Shown: positions 41,364 through 49,007, counted from the stretch's first letter. The stretch is DNA of 49,204 bases from Craurococcus roseus (GCF_039523795.1 NZ_BAAAFZ010000001.1:1-49204), one strand, 5' to 3'. Program-made: numbers and translations. The notes: generated from the letters alone by a model not told the origin.

Positions 41364-42728
41364 TCAACGGAACAGCCGGAGGCCTTCGCCCCAGCCGTAG
41401 CGGGTGCCGTACTCGGCGAGGTTGTTGCGGTCGTATTTCGGGAGCCGCTCGAGCTCCTCGCGCGTCATGTTGAGGCGCGCCCGCTCGTTGCCGCCGGAGC
41501 CGAGCTGTATCCGCTCGATCGGCACCGCGGCGCGGCTTTCACCGATGCCGAGGAATCCGCCCCATTCCACCACCGCGGCGCGGACTTGGCCGGTGCGGTC
41601 GATCAGCAGGTTCTCGACCTCGCCCGCGTCCTTGCCATTGGCGCCGACGACATTGGTGCCGACCAGCGACTGCACGCGCTGGAGCGGCACACCGGCCGCT
41701 GCGGGCGAGGCCGCCGCCGGCTGGGCTCCGCCGCCGGACTGCGCGGGCGCCGCGCCGGCAGCAGGCGCGCCCGCCCCCGCCGCCGCTTGCTGCCGCGCCG
41801 CATCCGGGGTCTGCTGCGTCAGGCTGCGCTGCTGCACACCGGCGTCCGCCTGCTGCTGCATGGTGACGACGGGCTGGCCCTGCTGCTCGTAGCGGACCTG
41901 CGGCTGCCCCTCCGCCTGCTGCACGTTCACGCGCGGCTGGGCGCGTTGCACCTGCACCTGGGGTTGCGCCGGGGCGACCTGCACCTGCGGCTGGGCCTCC
42001 ACCACGCGCACGTCTGGGCGCTGCTGCTGCACCGTCACCTGCGGCTCGGGCATCTGCACCGTCACCTGGGGCGGGGGCTGACGCACGATGATCTCGGGCT
42101 GCGGCACGACCACGGTGATCACCGGCTCGGGCTGCTGGACCGTCACCATCGGCTGCGCTTGGTGGACCTGGATGTTCGGCGAGCCTTCGCGCACCACCAC
42201 CGTCGCGTCGCCCTGGGCGCCGCCGGCCGCCGCGGCGCGGGCGTCGGCCTGGAGCTTGGGCACCACGACAAGCAAGGCGTCGACCGCTCCCTGCGCCCGC
42301 TGCGCATCCGGCTGGTTGCCCTGCAAAGCCCGATCGGCCTCGCCGACGCGCTGTTCGGCGTCGCGGTAGTTCTGGTTGGTCCGGAGATTGGCAGGCAGGC
42401 TCACCATCGCCTGCTGGGTGTGCAGCAGCGCCTCGCGCGCCTGCGCCATCGCTTGGTTGCGGCGCTCGCCGCCCGGCTGCTGCGCCATGGCCTGCACGGA
42501 CTCGCGCAGGCGCTGCGCCGCCTGGAACAGCCGCTCCATCGACTTGGTGTAGTCCACGTCCGAAGCGGGGATCGCGGGCCGCCCAGGCGTTTCCGCCCGG
42601 TTGGGCCCGGCGGGCTGGCCCGGTTGCGCCTGCGGCTGCGCCGCCGTTTGCGCGTCGGCGGTCCCGGGGGCTGCGGCCAGCAACAGCGCCGCCGCGATCG
42701 CGGTCCCTGAGAAGAGTTGTGCTTTCAT
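41364..42728 (-). CDS. Exported multi-domain protein: MERL helical domain, QPxVxV beta repeats, PRC barrel (454 aa)
   Basis: Signal peptide to about residue 27 (LLLAAAPGTADAQ). A helical domain (SMERLFQAAQRLRESVQAM to MVSLPANLR) is related to the 26736 gene product. A region of about ten short repeats follows, as in PEPVITVVVPQPEIIVRQ, PPPQVTVQMPEPQVTVQQ and AQPQVQVQRAQPRVNVQQ, with alternating Val/Gln/Pro like stacked beta strands. Then an Ala/Pro linker and a C-terminal PRC barrel (VQSLVGTNVVGANGKDAGEVENLLIDRTGQVRAAVVEWGGFLGIGESRAAVPIERIQL). GAAAGGACACGCCC precedes ATG 42728; a CRP/FNR-type palindrome lies 117 bases upstream. Role unknown; architecture suggests an extended envelope protein. 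Confidence 0.82.
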   Translation of the reverse strand: MKAQLFSGTAIAAALLLAAAPGTADAQTAAQPQAQPGQPAGPNRAETPGRPAIPASDVDYTKSMERLFQAAQRLRESVQAMAQQPGGERRNQAMAQAREALLHTQQAMVSLPANLRTNQNYRDAEQRVGEADRALQGNQPDAQRAQGAVDALLVVVPKLQADARAAAAGGAQGDATVVVREGSPNIQVHQAQPMVTVQQPEPVITVVVPQPEIIVRQPPPQVTVQMPEPQVTVQQQRPDVRVVEAQPQVQVAPAQPQVQVQRAQPRVNVQQAEGQPQVRYEQQGQPVVTMQQQADAGVQQRSLTQQTPDAARQQAAAGAGAPAAGAAPAQSGGGAQPAAASPAAAGVPLQRVQSLVGTNVVGANGKDAGEVENLLIDRTGQVRAAVVEWGGFLGIGESRAAVPIERIQLGSGGNERARLNMTREELERLPKYDRNNLAEYGTRYGWGEGLRLFR

Positions 42729-42845
42729 GGGCGTGTCCTTTCCAACGACGGTTCGCCGTCCTTTCGCATGGCCGGCGTTCCGGCCGACGCCGTCGCGCCG
42801 GCCGCGCTGCCATGGCCCATCCGACACCGGCCACCGCGCGCCGAC

Positions 42846-42861
42846 CCTGATCCGCATCAGC
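42846..42861. promoter_or_regulatory. CRP/FNR-type palindrome, copy 2 (CCTGATCCGCATCAGC)
   Basis: TGAT-N4-ATCA core, 117 bases upstream of the 42728 ATG. Preceded by GCCGAC and followed by AAAA, as in copy 1. Confidence 0.6.
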
Positions 42862-42972
42862 AAAAGGGCGTTTTCCCACCGACGCGCGGGAGCAAGGCGC
42901 GACGAGCCATTTCGCCGCAGCGCTGCCGGCGTGCCGCGTCCTCCCACCCGACGGCGCCGCTCGGGTCCGGCA

Positions 42973-43362
42973 TCACCGTTCGCCGCGCGGCCCAGGGTCC
43001 GGCGCCAAGCCGGGCGCGGGCACGGCGCCCCGGCCCTCCGGCATCACCTCGCGGTAGATCTCGTTGAGCGTCCGCAGCTCCTCGCGGCGCTCCTGCTGGC
43101 TCGGCAGCACGCCTTCCTGGCGCATCAGCCCGCGCGCGCGCTCCTGGGTCGGCTGCTGGCGCTGCCACTCCGGGGAGGTTTCGGTCGATCGGGGCGGCGG
43201 CGCGTCCGGCCGCTGCTGCTGCTGCGCGAGCGCCGCGCCGCCGACGCCGAAGAAGGCGCAGAGCGCGCCGAGGCGCAGGCACGCGGCCGCGGCGGCCCGG
43301 CGCGGCGGCGTCCGCACCGGTGCCGGGCCGCCATCGCGGCGGGTGTTGGGGATCGGTGCCAT
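42973..43362 (-). CDS. Small exported protein, unknown (129 aa)
   Basis: An Arg-rich N-region and a hydrophobic core (LGALCAFFGVGGAALAQ) form a signal peptide. The mature chain is polar and Gln/Arg/Pro-rich, with one helical part (QERREELRTLNEIYREVMPEG) reminiscent of short acidic-basic helices but no known family. GGAAGGACGCG precedes ATG 43362; an in-frame ATG at 43380 is a weaker alternative. Copy 3 of the palindrome is 133 bases upstream. Confidence 0.65.
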   Translation of the reverse strand: MAPIPNTRRDGGPAPVRTPPRRAAAAACLRLGALCAFFGVGGAALAQQQQRPDAPPPRSTETSPEWQRQQPTQERARGLMRQEGVLPSQQERREELRTLNEIYREVMPEGRGAVPAPGLAPDPGPRGER

Positions 43363-43781
43363 TCGCGTCCTTCCTTGCATGAGGCGTGGGGTCCGGCGCG
43401 TCCGTCCGGACCGCGCCGCGTAGGGCCCGCCGGCGGCGAAGGAGGGCTGGCCGACGGGGCGCCGACCCAACGGACAGCAGCCGGCGGGCGCGCGCCCTGA
43501 TCTGCATCAGCGATTCCGCGTCCGGACGCGCCTAGCCTCGACCAATGCCGCCGTCCCCAATCCATCAGCGGCTGGAAACGGCCGGAGTCCCGATCGGAGC
43601 GCGCGCCTGCCGGCCCGTTCCGGGTGGCGCCCGGCCCTGCGCGCCGGAGGGCGAGGCGGGGCCGCTCCGCCGCTGGGCGCGGCGCGCGGCGAGGGCCGCC
43701 GCTGGCGCCGCCGGGTCCGCTGCTGTAACGCTCCCGGGCGCGAGCCGCGGCCATCCCGCGGCAGCCGCGCGGTCCGGAGAG
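43363..43781. other. Divergent promoter region between a small exported gene and the FixL-like kinase
   Basis: About 420 bases with palindrome copy 3 at 43496-43511. The frame of the kinase is open here too but the sequence is low in complexity, so I treat it as untranslated. Confidence 0.4.
43496..43511. promoter_or_regulatory. CRP/FNR-type palindrome, copy 3 (CCTGATCTGCATCAGC)
   Basis: Lies between the divergent 42973-43362 gene (133 bases away) and the FixL-like kinase (270 bases away), so it may control either or both. Confidence 0.6.
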
Positions 43782-46355
43782 ATGACGGAACCCACGCCCA
43801 CTCCGCGCGGCCGCCCGCTGGCGTGGCACCTCGGCGTGCTCTGCGCCGCGCTGCTGGTGCCGATGCTCGCGCTCGAGGCGTTCCTGCTTGTGCAGATGGC
43901 CAACGCCGAGCGCGACCGCCACCGAGCGGAAGCGCGCGACACCGCACGCCGCGTCGCCGTCTCGCTCGACCGCGGGCTGACGACGCTGCAAGCCGTGCTG
44001 GAGGTGCTGGCGACATCGGACCACCTGCGCAGGGGCGACTTCGAAGCCCTCCGCCGCCGCGCGCGCGAGGTGCCCCGGTCCGCGGGGACCGAAATTGCGG
44101 TGCGCGACCGGCAGGGGCGGACCCTCGTCAGCACGGACGGACCGTTGCTCGGCGGCGATCCCGAGGCGGACCGGGCCGCGCTCGAGACCGGGCGGCCCCA
44201 GATCACCGACCTCCTCCCGAGGGAGGAGGGGCGGCCGTGGCGCTTCGCCATCGTCGCCCCCGCCGTGGGCCCCGGCGGCGAGCGCGACTACGTCATCGAG
44301 CTCAGCGTGCCCGTCAAGGCGCTCGACGACGTCCTGGGCCGCGGCGAGATCCCCGCCGGCATGACGGCGAGCGTGGTGGACCGGCGCGGGACCATCCTGG
44401 CGCGCAGCGCGGAGCCGGAGCGCTTCGTCGGCGCGCCCTTGTCGCCGGGCGCCCCAGCCCGGACGGAAACGCGCCCGGAAGGCTGGCGGCGCACCGCCGA
44501 CGCCAACGGCACCGTGGTGGTGCTGGCCTGGTCCAGGTCCGAGGTGGCGGGCTGGACGACCGCGGTGTTCCTGCCGGAAAGGGATTTCGAGGCGCCGCTC
44601 CGCCGCTTGCTCTGGTCGGCGGCGGCGCTCGGCGCCGTCCTCGCGGCGCTCGCGGCCGCGCTCGCCTTCGTCTTCGCCCGGCGCATCGCGCGGCCCATCG
44701 CGGCCCTGGCCGGCGTCGCGGCGGGGAACGGCGCCGGCGCGGCGGCGGCGGGGAAGCTCGCGACGCCGGTGCGCGAGGTGAACGAGGTCGGCCGGGCGCT
44801 GGGCATGGCTTGGCTGGACGCCCGGGCGCGCGAGCGGGAGCGCGAAGACCTGCTGGCGACGCTCGACCGCGCGCAGGTGCTCGTCTGCGACGCGGAAGGC
44901 CGCATCACCGTTTGGACCAAGGGCGCGGAGCACCTCTACGGCTGGTCGAGGGAGGAGGCGATCGGGCGCGTGGCGGACGAGCTTCTCGCCACCCGGCCCC
45001 CGTGCCCCCTTTCCAGCGTCCAGGCGGACCTGCTGGCGCGCGGCGAGTGGCACGGGGAACTGCGCCGCCGGCACCGGGACGGCACGGCGCTGGTCGTGTC
45101 CAGCCATTGGGCGCTGCGCCGGAACCCGGACGGCGCGCCGCTGGCGGTGGTCGAGGTCTGCACCGACATCACCGCGCTGCGCGAGGCGGAGAACGCCTTG
45201 CGGCGCAGCCGTGACCTGCTCGCCTCCGTCCTGGACGGCAGCGCGGACCCGATCTTCGCCAAGGACGCGGAAGGGCGCTTCGTGCTCCTGAACCGGCCCG
45301 CGGCGGAGCTGCTCGGCGTCCCGGTCGAGGCGGCGCTCGGGCGGCGCGCGTCGGAGCTGCTGCCGCCCGCGGCGGCCGCGGCCCTGGAAAAGGCGGATCG
45401 GGAGGTGATGGCCTCCGGCGAAACCCGCGCGTTGGAGGACGAGGTCGCCACGCCCGGAAGCGAACGGCGCGTCCTGCTCACGACCAAGGCGGCTTGGCGC
45501 GACGCGGAGGGCCAGACGGTGGGCGTGATCGGCGTGTCCCGGGACATCACCGCGCGGCGCCGCGCCGAGGCACTGGTGGAAGCCAGGCGCAGGGAGATGG
45601 AGAGGTTGCAAGCCGAACTGCTGCACGTTTCGCGCCTGAGCGAGATGGGCGCCATGGCGACCGCGCTGGCGCACGAGCTGAACCAGCCGCTGACCGCGGT
45701 GGCCAACTTCGCCGACGCCGGGCGCCGCCTGCTGGCCGGCGACGCGGCGTCCGACCCGGAGCGGCTGGAAGCGGCGCGCGACGCGATGGCGGAGGCGGCG
45801 GAGCAGGCCGTGCGCGCCGGGCAGATCGTGCGGCGGCTGCGCGGCTTCTTCTCCCAGGGCGACGCGGACAAGCGCCCGACCGACATCAACGCGTTGGTCG
45901 GGGAGGCGGCGGCGCTCGCGTTGGTGGGCACGCGCGAGCAGGGCGTGGAAGCGCGGCTCGACCTCGACCCGGGCGCGCCGCCGGCGCTGGCCGACCGGGT
46001 GCAGATCCAGCAGGTGGTGGTGAACCTGGTGCGCAACGCCGTGGAGGCGCTGCGCGACGCGCCGCGGCGCGAACTCGTGGTGGCCACGGCCGCCGCCGCG
46101 GGCGCGGTCCGGGTCAGCGTGGCCGACACCGGACCCGGCTTGCCGGAGGACGTCGTTGAACGGCTCTTCGAGCCCTTCGTGAGCACCAAGCGCCACGGCA
46201 TGGGCGTCGGCCTCTCGCTCTGCCGCTCCATCGTCGAAGACCACGGGGGGCGCCTCTGGGCCGAGGCGAATCCGGGCGGCGGCGCGGTGTTCCGCTTCGT
46301 CGTCCCGGCCATGCCCGCGCCCGCGTCGCCAGGGGAGGTTGCCGATGCCGGATGA
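43782..46355 (+). CDS. FixL-like hybrid-input sensor histidine kinase with extracytoplasmic and two PAS domains (857 aa)
   Basis: Membrane kinase. TM1 (LAWHLGVLCAALLVPMLALEAFLL) and TM2 (about residues 282-305) flank a periplasmic Cache-like domain that contains LTTLQAVLEVLATSDHLRRGDFEALRRRARE and IAVRDRQGRTLVSTDGPLL. A linker and two PAS domains follow (RAQVLVCDAEGRITVWTKGAEHLYGWSREEA and VLDGSADPIFAKDAEGRFVLLNRPAAELLG). The FixL/ NtrY-type H-box is LSEMGAMATALAHELNQPLTAVANF (His near residue 631), N-box VVNLVRNAVEAL, and G boxes DTGPGLPEDV and GMGVGLSLCRSIVEDHGG. Neither PAS domain shows the RHD heme pocket of oxygen-sensing FixL. ATG 43782 follows GGAGAG. It overlaps the regulator gene by 11 bases. 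Confidence 0.9.
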   Translation: MTEPTPTPRGRPLAWHLGVLCAALLVPMLALEAFLLVQMANAERDRHRAEARDTARRVAVSLDRGLTTLQAVLEVLATSDHLRRGDFEALRRRAREVPRSAGTEIAVRDRQGRTLVSTDGPLLGGDPEADRAALETGRPQITDLLPREEGRPWRFAIVAPAVGPGGERDYVIELSVPVKALDDVLGRGEIPAGMTASVVDRRGTILARSAEPERFVGAPLSPGAPARTETRPEGWRRTADANGTVVVLAWSRSEVAGWTTAVFLPERDFEAPLRRLLWSAAALGAVLAALAAALAFVFARRIARPIAALAGVAAGNGAGAAAAGKLATPVREVNEVGRALGMAWLDARAREREREDLLATLDRAQVLVCDAEGRITVWTKGAEHLYGWSREEAIGRVADELLATRPPCPLSSVQADLLARGEWHGELRRRHRDGTALVVSSHWALRRNPDGAPLAVVEVCTDITALREAENALRRSRDLLASVLDGSADPIFAKDAEGRFVLLNRPAAELLGVPVEAALGRRASELLPPAAAAALEKADREVMASGETRALEDEVATPGSERRVLLTTKAAWRDAEGQTVGVIGVSRDITARRRAEALVEARRREMERLQAELLHVSRLSEMGAMATALAHELNQPLTAVANFADAGRRLLAGDAASDPERLEAARDAMAEAAEQAVRAGQIVRRLRGFFSQGDADKRPTDINALVGEAAALALVGTREQGVEARLDLDPGAPPALADRVQIQQVVVNLVRNAVEALRDAPRRELVVATAAAAGAVRVSVADTGPGLPEDVVERLFEPFVSTKRHGMGVGLSLCRSIVEDHGGRLWAEANPGGGAVFRFVVPAMPAPASPGEVADAG

Positions 46356-47013
46356 CGACGCGGGCCCCGGCCGCAAGGTCGCCCATGTGGTGGACGACGA
46401 CGCGGCCGTGCGCCGTTCGCTCGCGCTGCTGCTCCGTTCCGCGGGCTTCTCCGTGCAGGTCCACGAGTCGGGCGAAGCGTTCCTGAAGGCCGCGGAGTCG
46501 GCGGCGCCCGCCGGCGGCCTGCCCTTCGGCTGCGTGCTGCTCGACCTGCGCATGCCCGGCATGGACGGGATCGCGGTGCAGCGCGAGATGGCGGCGCGCG
46601 GCCTCGGCCTGCCCGTGGTGGTGGTCACCGCCCACGGCGACGTGCCGCTGGCGGTGCAGGCGATGCGGGCCGGGGCGTCCGACTTCATCGAGAAGCCTTA
46701 CGGGGGCGAGGCGATCATCCAGGCGGCGGAAGCGGCGCTCGCGCGCGGCGACGAGGACCGGGCGCGGGCGCGCGAGGCGGCCGAGGCCGCTGCGCGCGTG
46801 GCCGCGCTGACCGCGCGCGAGGCTGACGTGCTGCGCGGCCTGCTCGCCGGCCGGCAGAACAAGGTCATCGCCCGCGACCTCGGCATCAGCCCGCGCACGG
46901 TCGAGATCCACCGCGCGAACCTGATGGACAAGCTCGGCGTGCAAAGCCTGTCCGAAGCGCTGCGGACGGCGCTGGCCGCAGGTTGGGCGCCACCGGGCGA
47001 GAAGCGCCCGTAG
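46345..47013 (+). CDS. FixJ-family response regulator (222 aa)
   Basis: Receiver plus LuxR-type helix-turn-helix. The receiver has VAHVVDDDAAVRRSL, phospho-acceptor Asp67 in VLLDLRMPGMDG, VVTAHGDVPLAVQAMRAGASDFIEKPY (the FixJ-type Lys). The output domain is ALTAREADVLRGLLAGRQNKVIARDLGISPRTVEIHRANLMDKLGVQSLSEALR. ATG 46345 is six bases after GGGGAGG and lies inside the kinase gene. By family it activates transcription when phosphorylated by the upstream kinase; its targets may include the surrounding exported genes, but no direct evidence is visible. Confidence 0.93.
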   Translation: MPDDDAGPGRKVAHVVDDDAAVRRSLALLLRSAGFSVQVHESGEAFLKAAESAAPAGGLPFGCVLLDLRMPGMDGIAVQREMAARGLGLPVVVVTAHGDVPLAVQAMRAGASDFIEKPYGGEAIIQAAEAALARGDEDRARAREAAEAAARVAALTAREADVLRGLLAGRQNKVIARDLGISPRTVEIHRANLMDKLGVQSLSEALRTALAAGWAPPGEKRP

Positions 47014-47255
47014 GATCGGGCCGCGAAAAGCCACGCTCCGCACGGCGACACCCTGGACGACTCCGCCAAAGCCGCGAACAGCAAGGAAGCCAGGCGGCAA
47101 CGCAGGGAGATGGTGAGGCGCCGCGGCGACGCCTCCCGGTCAACATGGGACCTTGACGCCTGAACGCTGAGGTCGGCCCGCCCCGGCCCCGTCGCGGTTT
47201 GCGCGTCCGGCTCCGGACGCGGCACGCTCCGGGCCTCCGCCGCGGAGCAGCGGCC

Positions 47256-47489
47256 TCAGCCCCGCTGCCCGCGTTCGTACAGGTAGCCGCCGGTCGCGCC
47301 GGCGGCGGCGCCGATCAGCGCGCCCCAGCCGAAGTTGCCGCTCAGCGAGCCGAGCAGCGCGCCCGTAGCGGCGCCGAGCCCGGTGCCGGCGGCGATTGCC
47401 GGCTGGGCCGAGTCGCGGATCGGGGGGCCTTGGCAAGCGCCGAGCAGCACGGCGACGGCGGCCAAGGCGGGGAGTGTGGTGCGCTTCAT
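47256..47489 (-). CDS. Small glycine-zipper lipoprotein (77 aa)
   Basis: Lipoprotein signal MKRTTLPALAAVAVLLGAC with lipobox LLGAC. The mature part is a glycine-zipper stretch (AGTGLGAATGALLGSLSGNFGWGALIGAAAGATGGYLYERGQRG) typical of small outer membrane or YMGG/OmpA-like lipoproteins. AGGAGCC precedes ATG 47489. It lies downstream of the Rap1a-like gene on the same strand, 14 bases after its stop, probably one transcript. Function unknown. Confidence 0.85.
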   Translation of the reverse strand: MKRTTLPALAAVAVLLGACQGPPIRDSAQPAIAAGTGLGAATGALLGSLSGNFGWGALIGAAAGATGGYLYERGQRG

Positions 47490-47503
47490 GGCTCCGGCTC
47501 CTG

Positions 47504-47896
47504 TCAGCGGCGGCACGCGTAGTTGGCGTCCAAGAAGCGGAACAAGGCGTTCGCCGGGTTGTCGTCGGCGACGCGCGGGTTGGCCCGGGCCCAGGCGACG
47601 AAGCGGCCCACCGCCTCTTGGCGACTCGGCGGCAGGCCGCAGAAGTTCGGGTTGGAGCCGGGCCGGCTGGCGGCGCGGTGGTAAGACAGGGCGCCAGCGG
47701 CGAAGCCGTGGCAGAATTGGACGGCCTGGGCGTAGGCCGGGTCGCCCGGCGGCGTGGCGCACAGGTCCACGAGTTGGGAAGTGGTCCGGGCTTCGAAGGA
47801 TTGCTCCTGCACCGCATGGGCGGCGGGCGGCGCGGCCGAGAAGGCCGCGGCGGCGAGGCCCGCCAACGCGACCGTCCAAACAAACGTGCGCGGCAT
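47504..47896 (-). CDS. Exported Rap1a/Tai-like protein (130 aa)
   Basis: Signal peptide MPRTFVWTVALAGLAAAAFSAAPPAAHA. The mature part is TTSQLVDLCATPPGDPAYAQAVQFCHGFAAGALSYHRA...FCGLPPSRQEAVGRFVAWARANPRVADDNPANALFRFLDANYACRR, with four cysteines in the pattern of the Rap1a immunity-protein family. In this genome it is more likely a general exported protein than an immunity protein, since no type VI effector is nearby. GAGGAGACC precedes ATG 47896. Confidence 0.82.
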   Translation of the reverse strand: MPRTFVWTVALAGLAAAAFSAAPPAAHAVQEQSFEARTTSQLVDLCATPPGDPAYAQAVQFCHGFAAGALSYHRAASRPGSNPNFCGLPPSRQEAVGRFVAWARANPRVADDNPANALFRFLDANYACRR

Positions 47897-48053
47897 GATG
47901 GTCTCCTCGTCTCGGATTGCGGCAAGGCCCGGCGCCGGAACCGTCGCTCCGGTCCTGGTGCGGCGGCCGGAGAACGGCGGCGGCGCTCCCTCCTCCATGG
48001 CGCCGCGCCGCCGTGCGCCCGGTCCACTCGGGCGTGAATCGGATGGACGGCCG

Positions 48054-48719
48054 TCAGTCGTCCCGATCGGCGCCGCCCCTTGGGCCGCCGCGCCCGCCGC
48101 CGGTGAAAGGCTGGGCGGGTCCTGGCACGCCCGCCCCGGCGAGCGAGGCGCCCGGGACGTTGCGGTCCACTACCGTGCCGCTCCGGACCAAGTCCGCCGC
48201 GCGGGCGGCGCGCGCCTGCGCGAGCTCCACGTCGCGCTCCCGCAAGGCTTGCCGCGCCGCGCGGACGGCGCCGACCGCGCCGCCCGCCGCCGCCTCGCGG
48301 TCCGCGCCCTCCGGCAAGGAGCGGGTCGCCAAGCGGCTTTCGGCCCGCCCTAGCGCGACCCAGGCCGCTCGGAGGTCGCCTTGGTCCATCCGCCGCTGGG
48401 CTAGGTCGAGGAACTCCATCGCAGCGCTGTAGCTGTGATCCTGGTCCGCGCCGCCGCTGTTGCTCGCCCGACGCTCGTCGTCGCGCCCGGCCTGGTAGCC
48501 GCGCCGGAATTGCTCGCGGGCGTGGCGGTCCGCGCTGGAGTCGAGATCGCCCAGCGTCGGGTTGCCGGTACGGCCCGACCAGCCGTAAGGGCCGCCGTAC
48601 GGGCCGCTGTCATAGGGCTCGCGGGAGTGCGATTGCGCGGCGGCCGGTTGCGGCGCGATGGCGCCGGCGCCGAGCGCCGCAGCGACGAGGGCGGCCAAGC
48701 CTGTGGTTGCGTTCTTCAT
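48054..48719 (-). CDS. Exported protein with RGYxxGR motif, paralogue of the 37051-37671 product (221 aa)
   Basis: Signal peptide MKNATTGLAALVAAALGAGAIAPQPAAAQ. YG-rich segment (REPYDSGPYGGPYGW), then REQFRRGYQAGRDDERRAS and a helical domain SAAMEFLDLAQRRMDQGDLRAAW followed by VALGRAESRLATR and AVRAARQALRERDVELAQARAARA. The domain and the tail (VPGASLAGAGVPGPAQPFTGGG) align with the 37051 gene, which lacks the motif, so the protein combines parts found separately elsewhere. GGGAGACGCACC precedes ATG 48719. Palindrome copy 4 is 140 bases upstream. Predicted periplasmic; function unknown. Confidence 0.75.
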   Translation of the reverse strand: MKNATTGLAALVAAALGAGAIAPQPAAAQSHSREPYDSGPYGGPYGWSGRTGNPTLGDLDSSADRHAREQFRRGYQAGRDDERRASNSGGADQDHSYSAAMEFLDLAQRRMDQGDLRAAWVALGRAESRLATRSLPEGADREAAAGGAVGAVRAARQALRERDVELAQARAARAADLVRSGTVVDRNVPGASLAGAGVPGPAQPFTGGGRGGPRGGADRDD

Positions 48720-48859
48720 GGTGCGTCTCCCGTGTCTTCCATCCGGTGTCTGGCGCGGCGGACCGATGCTGGCCGCGGTCGTGCGCCTTCCGTGCCTTCG
48801 GCGCTGCCGAATCGGCACTGGCGGCGTCCGGATCTGAACTCCGGGGCCACGGCGCCGGC

Positions 48860-48875
48860 CCTGATCTGGCTCAGG
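48860..48875. promoter_or_regulatory. CRP/FNR-type palindrome, copy 4 (CCTGATCTGGCTCAGG)
   Basis: Perfect CCTGA/TCAGG arms; 140 bases upstream of the 48719 ATG. Flanks GCCGGC and AAAACC resemble those of copies 1 and 2. Confidence 0.6.
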
Positions 48876-48991
48876 AAAACCGCGAAGCCGGCGGGCGCGC
48901 TCCGCGACGGCGGCCAAGCGTCGCCGCCGGAGCCCGGTCGCGGCCGCGGGCGATGGCGCGGGCGGGCACCCTCCGGCCGCACGCCGCCTGA

Positions 48992-49007
48992 CCTGATCTG
49001 GGTCAGG
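48992..49007. promoter_or_regulatory. CRP/FNR-type palindrome, copy 5 (CCTGATCTGGGTCAGG)
   Basis: Perfect CCTGA/TCAGG arms; 85 bases upstream of the ATG at 49093 on the plus strand. An extra CCTGA overlaps its left arm. Confidence 0.6.

Noticed and set aside
43125..46688. 1187-codon open frame opposite the FixL-like kinase
   Set aside because: Antisense shadow of a kinase with all catalytic boxes; its residues show no conserved pattern.
47092..47163. Short frame MVRRRGDASRS... between the FixJ-like gene and the lipoprotein gene
   Set aside because: Seventeen codons with the purine stretch directly against the ATG; nothing supports translation.
47504..47896. Type VI secretion immunity protein (Rap1a-like)
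   Set aside because: Only the fold and Cys pattern match; no effector, VgrG or other secretion gene lies nearby.
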